Of a stretch of DNA of 64,000 bases, positions 60,701-64,000 are shown piece by piece. A program made the translations under genes and the position numbers. This DNA comes from CAYSRC01 sp964446385 (GTDB lineage Bacteria; Bacillota; Clostridia; Oscillospirales; Ruminococcaceae): contig CAYUOH010000012.1 in the NCBI GenBank assembly GCA_964446385.1, positions 3,696-67,695 on the forward strand, read 5' to 3'. Numbering within the stretch: the stretch's first letter is position 1; each line of letters opens with the position of its first letter. The notes beneath the pieces were generated by a model. The model saw only the letters and a list, made by a program, of their open reading frames with translations. It was not told the DNA's origin and searched no databases.

Positions 60701-62485
60701 TTCAGCGGCCTGTTTTACAAGGTTCTGTGTATAGTGAAACCCATAATTGGCTGTTAGTAACTGAACTGTGCTCAAATTGATACTGATGGCCGCTCTATTT
60801 AATCCGTCCTTTTTTTTGATGTCTTTATATAGAAAATGTTCCAAGTAGTCACGATTATGTAAGCCCGTCCACTCGTCATGCTCATTAATGTATCTGAGAT
60901 GGTTCTCCATCTCTTTGCGGTCAGATATATCAAGAATCAATCCTTCTAACGCTTCAACTTCACCATTATCATTGTAAATACCTTGCCCTATTTCGAGAAC
61001 CCATTTCTGCTCACCGGTGGCAGTTACAATTTGATATTCACACTTATAATGTAACCTGGCAGGGATACTTCGTTCCCACTCAGCCCATAATATTTCACTA
61101 AATTCAGGTGTTATAATGCTATTAAACGGCAAATCACTGTTATTTATAAAACATTCCGGCAAATACCCTGTCAGATCATAACAACCATTAGAAACCATCA
61201 ACATTGTGCCATCACGATCGTATTTGCGCCTGTAAGCCAAACCTGGCAGGTGAGACAATAGAACAGATTCTCTCCGTTCCTCCTCTTTTAATGCAATTTC
61301 AGCCAGCTTGCGCTGCGTAATGTCACGGGAAGACCCTTGAAATCCCACTGGATTGCCACTGTCGTCACGTATAAAAGAAATACTTATCTCAATCCAAATA
61401 ATCGTGCCGTCCGCTTTATAATGTTCAACTTCGAACGTCCGCGACCTGCTTTTATCAATTTTGAGATCTTTTTCTTTTTCTATCTCCTCAAATAAGATGG
61501 ATTGGATTTTAAGCAGCGTTGGTTCCGGAAATTTCTCTTCCAGCTTCCTCTGTATATGCTCTTGGGGAGATTCTCCGAGTAGCTTTTCAACGGAAGGGCT
61601 TATATACGTCGTATTAAAGTTTAAATCCATTTGCCAAACAACATCTGACATATTTTCAGTGATACTTCGATACTTATTTTCGCTTTCAATCAGCGCAGCT
61701 ACAGCTGCTTTTTGTTTTGTAATGTCCTGAATCAAAGACAGATGGTCAATTATGTTTTCATTGATTGGAGCAAGAGCAGCAACAACCAAGTAAACCCAAA
61801 CAACCGATCCATCTGGTTTAATATATCGTTTTTCCAGTGAATAATTGCTAATTTCGCCGGCTTGCAGCTTCCTGAAATTAACCATTTCTTCGCCCAAGTC
61901 GTCAGGATGAGTTATCTTTGCCCATCCTGAATTAATAAGTTCTTCTTTTGTTCTTCCGGTAATTTTCTCAAACGCTGAGTTAATTTTTATAGTATTATCA
62001 TCTGATCGTTGCGGATCACAGTTATATGAAATAGCAATTCCAATAGGGGCTTGATCAAAAATCATATCAAAGGTAAATACCTGTTCATCCAGTTTTTGCT
62101 CCAATGCTTGTTTAGCACGTAATAGCATAACATGAACATCAATCCTGGCTTTTAAAGAGTCCATGTTGATAGGTTTTCTAATATAATCCACCGCACCCTG
62201 TTTTAGACCTTTGATTTCATTATCAAGTTCATCATAGTTTGTTAAGATGATTGTGCGCAGATTTTTATACCTATCATCCGTCTTCAATGCTTCAAGAACC
62301 TGAAACCCATCCATATTGGGCATGTTCAGGTCGAGTATCATCAGATTTATTCCCTCATGCTCATCAAGCATGCGCAAGGCTTCAACTCCATCATTGGCAG
62401 TCAGAATGTTGTAATCACCAAGCATATTTTTAATGATTAACCGGTCGGATGCCGAATCGTCAACTACCAAAATCTTAATTAACAT
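57782..62485 (-). CDS. Chimeric ORF: response regulator-PAS-GGDEF-truncated EAL fused to type I restriction HsdR motor
   Basis: One uninterrupted frame of 1567 residues made of two unrelated proteins. Residues 1-125 are a receiver domain (D9-D10, phospho-acceptor D52, T82, K104). Three PAS domains follow (about 137-260, 268-395, 405-530), then a degenerate GGDEF domain (about 535-690, without the GGDEF motif) and the first 45 residues of an EAL domain, which stops at residue 764 (EFIPIA). From residue 765 (NGTHTKYYSNTTR) to the end it is HsdR: Walker A HTTGSGKT (about 883-890), DECH box (about 983) and motif VI AFSRTNRI, then the C-terminal region. HsdR's N-terminal nuclease domain is missing. 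Junction near 60190-60200. No hsdM or hsdS in view. Confidence 0.85.
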   Translation of the reverse strand: MLIKILVVDDSASDRLIIKNMLGDYNILTANDGVEALRMLDEHEGINLMILDLNMPNMDGFQVLEALKTDDRYKNLRTIILTNYDELDNEIKGLKQGAVDYIRKPINMDSLKARIDVHVMLLRAKQALEQKLDEQVFTFDMIFDQAPIGIAISYNCDPQRSDDNTIKINSAFEKITGRTKEELINSGWAKITHPDDLGEEMVNFRKLQAGEISNYSLEKRYIKPDGSVVWVYLVVAALAPINENIIDHLSLIQDITKQKAAVAALIESENKYRSITENMSDVVWQMDLNFNTTYISPSVEKLLGESPQEHIQRKLEEKFPEPTLLKIQSILFEEIEKEKDLKIDKSRSRTFEVEHYKADGTIIWIEISISFIRDDSGNPVGFQGSSRDITQRKLAEIALKEEERRESVLLSHLPGLAYRRKYDRDGTMLMVSNGCYDLTGYLPECFINNSDLPFNSIITPEFSEILWAEWERSIPARLHYKCEYQIVTATGEQKWVLEIGQGIYNDNGEVEALEGLILDISDRKEMENHLRYINEHDEWTGLHNRDYLEHFLYKDIKKKDGLNRAAISINLSTVQLLTANYGFHYTQNLVKQAAETLSLYCSDTRLLFKTYENRFVFYLIDYKNKNELVEFCNDIAKSLEPLLVTERIGGGIGIFEIEPEDDEIDVDLLLKRLLIASERSIAVSEKDFGACFYNEKLEAEINREGDIRKALAGIADKNTNDKLFLQYQPIIELKSNAVCGFEALARLKTEKFGLVSPVEFIPIANGTHTKYYSNTTRSSHVKENAEGERKKSKRTSNSFEFTSYWADGTNKAIADLVDFTRTFMAKHTLLNVLTKYCVFTSEDLLLVMRPYQIAATERILSRIEISSNYKKTGTLEAGGYIWHTTGSGKTLTSFKTAQIASALPYIDKVLFVVDRKDLDYQTMKEYDRFQKGAANSNTSTRILQKQLEDNTSHIIITTIQKLDVFVSKNKGHEVFKKHVVIIFDECHRSQFGDMHSKIVKSFKHYHLFGFTGTPIFAANAGNGGNPLMRTTPQAFGEKLHTYTIVDAINDGNVLPFRIDYINTVKMKNDVKDKNVSAIDTEKAMADPNRIREVVSYILEHFDQKTKRSSFYSLQGQRVAGFNSILATSSIPVARMYYTELKKQLKECGRKLNVATIFSYSANEADPEDVFPDEGFDTDSLDQSSRDFLESAIADYNADFNVNYDTSSDKFQNYYKDLSMRMKRREVDLLVVVNMFLTGFDATTLNTLWVDKNLKQHGLIQAFSRTNRILNSVKTYGNIVCFRDLQQETDEAIALFGDKDAGSIVLLKNYEAYYNGFDENGKHQPGYSELIDELTERFPLGQAIIGEQNQKDFIRLFGAILRLKNILTAFDSFSGNEILTNRDYQDYQSVYIDLYQEFTKDKTADKEKINDDIVFEIELIRQIEINIDYILMLVAKYHASNCEDKSILVSINKAVNSSIQLRSKKELIEHFIDTVNASTKVDEDWRKFVHEQKEADLAVLISEEKLKQEETKRFIDNSFRDGTLKTTGTDIDKIMPPVSRFGGGNRAAKKQSVIEKLMKFFEKYFGLV

Positions 62486-62519
62486 TGCTTCCCTCCTTAG
62501 TTCACATCTCCCTTATTTC

Positions 62520-64000
62520 TCAGTCCTGGAATTTCGCAATTTCGCCAAGCAGCTTTTTTAGTTTTCGATTGAAATCTTTGTACAAAATGATTATTTCATC
62601 TTCTTTTTTCTCGTCCAAAGCTTTCTGCAGTTTTATTGACACCTCATACAACAATTTCGCACCAATGCTGCCTGAGCTGCTTTTTACTTTATGAACGATC
62701 TGTACGGCATTTGCGTATCGCTTTTCGTCAATTGCACCCGAAAGCTTGTCCATGGTATCCTGATTTTCATTGAAATACTCTGCGAGCACTTGCTTATAAA
62801 TATCGGCATTCCCGCCCATACTCTTAAGACCGGCTGCTCTGTCAAGTATCTCAGGTTCTGAAGCTGTATCGTCTTCGTTTTCCAGAATAATATCTCTGAT
62901 CGTCTTAAGGAACTGGTCGGGATCAAAAGGCTTGCTTATGTAATGGTGAATTCCGCTATTTTCACATTTTTCTTTAACCCCTAAAATCACGTCTGCAGTC
63001 ATTGCGACGATAGGTATGCCGGAAGATATTTTTCTGATAGCCTCCGCTGCTTCATAACCGTTCATAACAGGCATATGCAGATCCATCAGAATCAACGATA
63101 TTTCTTTCTTGTACTGAACATACAGATCCACCGCCTCCTTGCCGTCAGATGCCAGAATCGACTCAATGCCGATTTGTTGCAGAAGTGATTTCGCTATTAA
63201 TTGGTTGGTTTTATTGTCTTCAACCACCAAAGCGCTATATGCTTTGTTCAGTTTCTCCGCTCTATCCTTCCCGTTTTCGGAAGGTTGTGTGGCCGATACT
63301 GCTTTCAAATTGAATGTATCCAATATGCCGTTAAAGAGAATAGAAGGGATAATTGGTTTACCAATACCCATATCTATCCCATATTCGTTGAGTTTATCAA
63401 ACAGATCCTCTCTCATCATAGGCAGCAACATGATGAATTTCGGCTTTTTTACAATCTTTTTGTTGTTTTGTACTGCTTCAACAAATTTGAAACCACCTTC
63501 GGAAGGTGTTTCATAGTCGACAATGAACAAATCAAAGGGGTTCGCAAACTTACCGTCCGCTGCCTCAAGCATGCTCAGCGCGCTTGCTTGGGAGGTAGTA
63601 AGCTCGCAATGCATCCCGAAAGCACCAAGGTAGCTGTCAATAAGGTTCATGTTTGCTCCCGTTTTTTCCAATACAAGGGTTCTGACGTTTTTAAAGTAGT
63701 CCCCGGAGAGCGTCTTAATGTACACATCTTCCTTTTGTTTATCCACACTCAATGACAAATGAACGATAAAGGTTGACCCTTCGCCGACTGTGCTGAATAC
63801 TTGTATTTGTCCTCCCATCAAATCAAGGAGGTTTTTTGCGACAGACAAGCCCAACCCGGAACCGCCAAAACGCCGATTGATGCTGCTATCACCTTGTATA
63901 AAGGGTGTGAAGAGCTTGTTTACTTGTTCTTCTGTCATACCAATTCCGGTATCTTTGATTGTAAACGACAGATGGTATTTGTCGTTCTCTTTTGCTATAA
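62520..64000 (-). CDS. Hybrid sensor histidine kinase (ATPase end-REC-like-REC-HPt), N-terminus beyond window
   Basis: The C-terminal part of a large hybrid kinase, open to the window edge. It begins within the HATPase domain (DTGIGMTEEQVNKLFTPF; N-G-loop RRFGGSGLGLSVAKN), followed by a receiver-like domain without a clear phospho-acceptor (LVLEKTGANMNLI...VDYETPSEG), a full receiver (ALVVEDNKTNQLI; acceptor in LILMDLHMPVMNG; lysine in ISKPFD) and a C-terminal HPt domain with the phospho-histidine in IVHKVKSSSGSIGA. It therefore holds a full phosphorelay. The response regulator part of the next gene starts 34 bases later and is its likely output. Confidence 0.9.
   Translation of the reverse strand, partial: IAKENDKYHLSFTIKDTGIGMTEEQVNKLFTPFIQGDSSINRRFGGSGLGLSVAKNLLDLMGGQIQVFSTVGEGSTFIVHLSLSVDKQKEDVYIKTLSGDYFKNVRTLVLEKTGANMNLIDSYLGAFGMHCELTTSQASALSMLEAADGKFANPFDLFIVDYETPSEGGFKFVEAVQNNKKIVKKPKFIMLLPMMREDLFDKLNEYGIDMGIGKPIIPSILFNGILDTFNLKAVSATQPSENGKDRAEKLNKAYSALVVEDNKTNQLIAKSLLQQIGIESILASDGKEAVDLYVQYKKEISLILMDLHMPVMNGYEAAEAIRKISSGIPIVAMTADVILGVKEKCENSGIHHYISKPFDPDQFLKTIRDIILENEDDTASEPEILDRAAGLKSMGGNADIYKQVLAEYFNENQDTMDKLSGAIDEKRYANAVQIVHKVKSSSGSIGAKLLYEVSIKLQKALDEKKEDEIIILYKDFNRKLKKLLGEIAKFQD

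Noticed and set aside
1..64000. CRISPR arrays, tRNA or rRNA genes
   Set aside because: No regularly spaced direct repeats and no cloverleaf-like or rRNA sequence were recognised in the intergenic gaps; a covariance search could still find a missed small RNA.

Overview
The window reads as a chromosomal piece of an anaerobic, fermentative low-to-mid GC Gram-positive bacterium of the class Clostridia (Bacillota), probably an uncultured gut relative of the Oscillospiraceae. This rests on gene content and order: Rex with AdhE and an [FeFe]-hydrogenase-family protein, a dgt-dnaG-rpoD block, ftsE-ftsX followed by an M23 and an S41 protein, a ymfF/ymfH M16 pair, PyrR, DUF975 and DUF1622 proteins, InlB-type and BIG2 surface repeats, and strong GGAGG ribosome binding sites. 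The flanks (about 1-11.4 kb and about 53-64 kb) look by eye more AT-rich than the core and hold most of the odd, broken or accessory material. No tRNA, rRNA, CRISPR array or intact transposon was seen.

Layout. 1-5.7 kb (minus): a redox operon rex-adhE-kinase-two small thioredoxin-like [2Fe-2S] proteins-hydrogenase-like protein, preceded by an 18-bp palindromic Rex operator. 5.9-7.6 kb: a LysR regulator and decayed gene remnants, including an XRE-type regulator with an internal stop. 7.6-11.3 kb (minus): an ECF sigma factor, its probable membrane anti-sigma factor, two lipoprotein genes (one with a start-proximal frameshift) and a membrane protein. 11.5-14.1 kb: greA and lysS, the latter carrying an extra C-terminal tRNA-binding domain. 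14.2-18.2 kb: ftsE-ftsX-M23 peptidase-S41-like protein, the last without its catalytic dyad. 18.2-20.4 kb: a CdaR/PucR-type regulator and rsmA. 20.5-21.9 kb (plus): dCMP deaminase and type II pantothenate kinase. 21.9-26.9 kb (minus): ymfF, ymfH, lgt with a tail of about 400 residues, and a small membrane protein. 27.2-28.3 kb: azlCD. 28.3-32.2 kb: dgt, dnaG, rpoD. 32.3-34.3 kb: a YigZ-family protein and a MATE transporter. 34.5-36.6 kb: a DUF1622 protein converging on rpsB-tsf. 36.9-40.4 kb (plus): a DUF975 membrane protein, a free-standing FakA C-terminal-like domain, and a large esterase. 40.5-48.1 kb: two more MATE transporters, pyrR with an attenuator leader, folC, a LacI regulator and a lipoprotein. 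48.3-52.9 kb: a BIG2 surface protein, a URO-D superfamily protein and a GH5-like glycosidase. 52.9-56.9 kb: a membrane polyferredoxin, a 42-residue peptide and an InlB-repeat secreted protein. 57.1-64 kb (minus): a hybrid histidine kinase (cut by the window edge), a response regulator-PAS-GGDEF-EAL protein fused in frame in mid-EAL to the motor part of a type I restriction HsdR subunit, and a small membrane protein.

How it fits together. The core is housekeeping: translation, replication/transcription, cell-wall hydrolysis at division, lipoprotein processing and nucleotide/folate metabolism. The left flank links NADH/NAD+ sensing to ethanol formation and probably to hydrogen sensing. The right flank couples two-component signalling to a broken or chimeric restriction locus. 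The three items most worth following up are the signalling/HsdR chimera, the hydrogenase-like gene within a Rex operon, and the 42-residue peptide next to the InlB-type protein.
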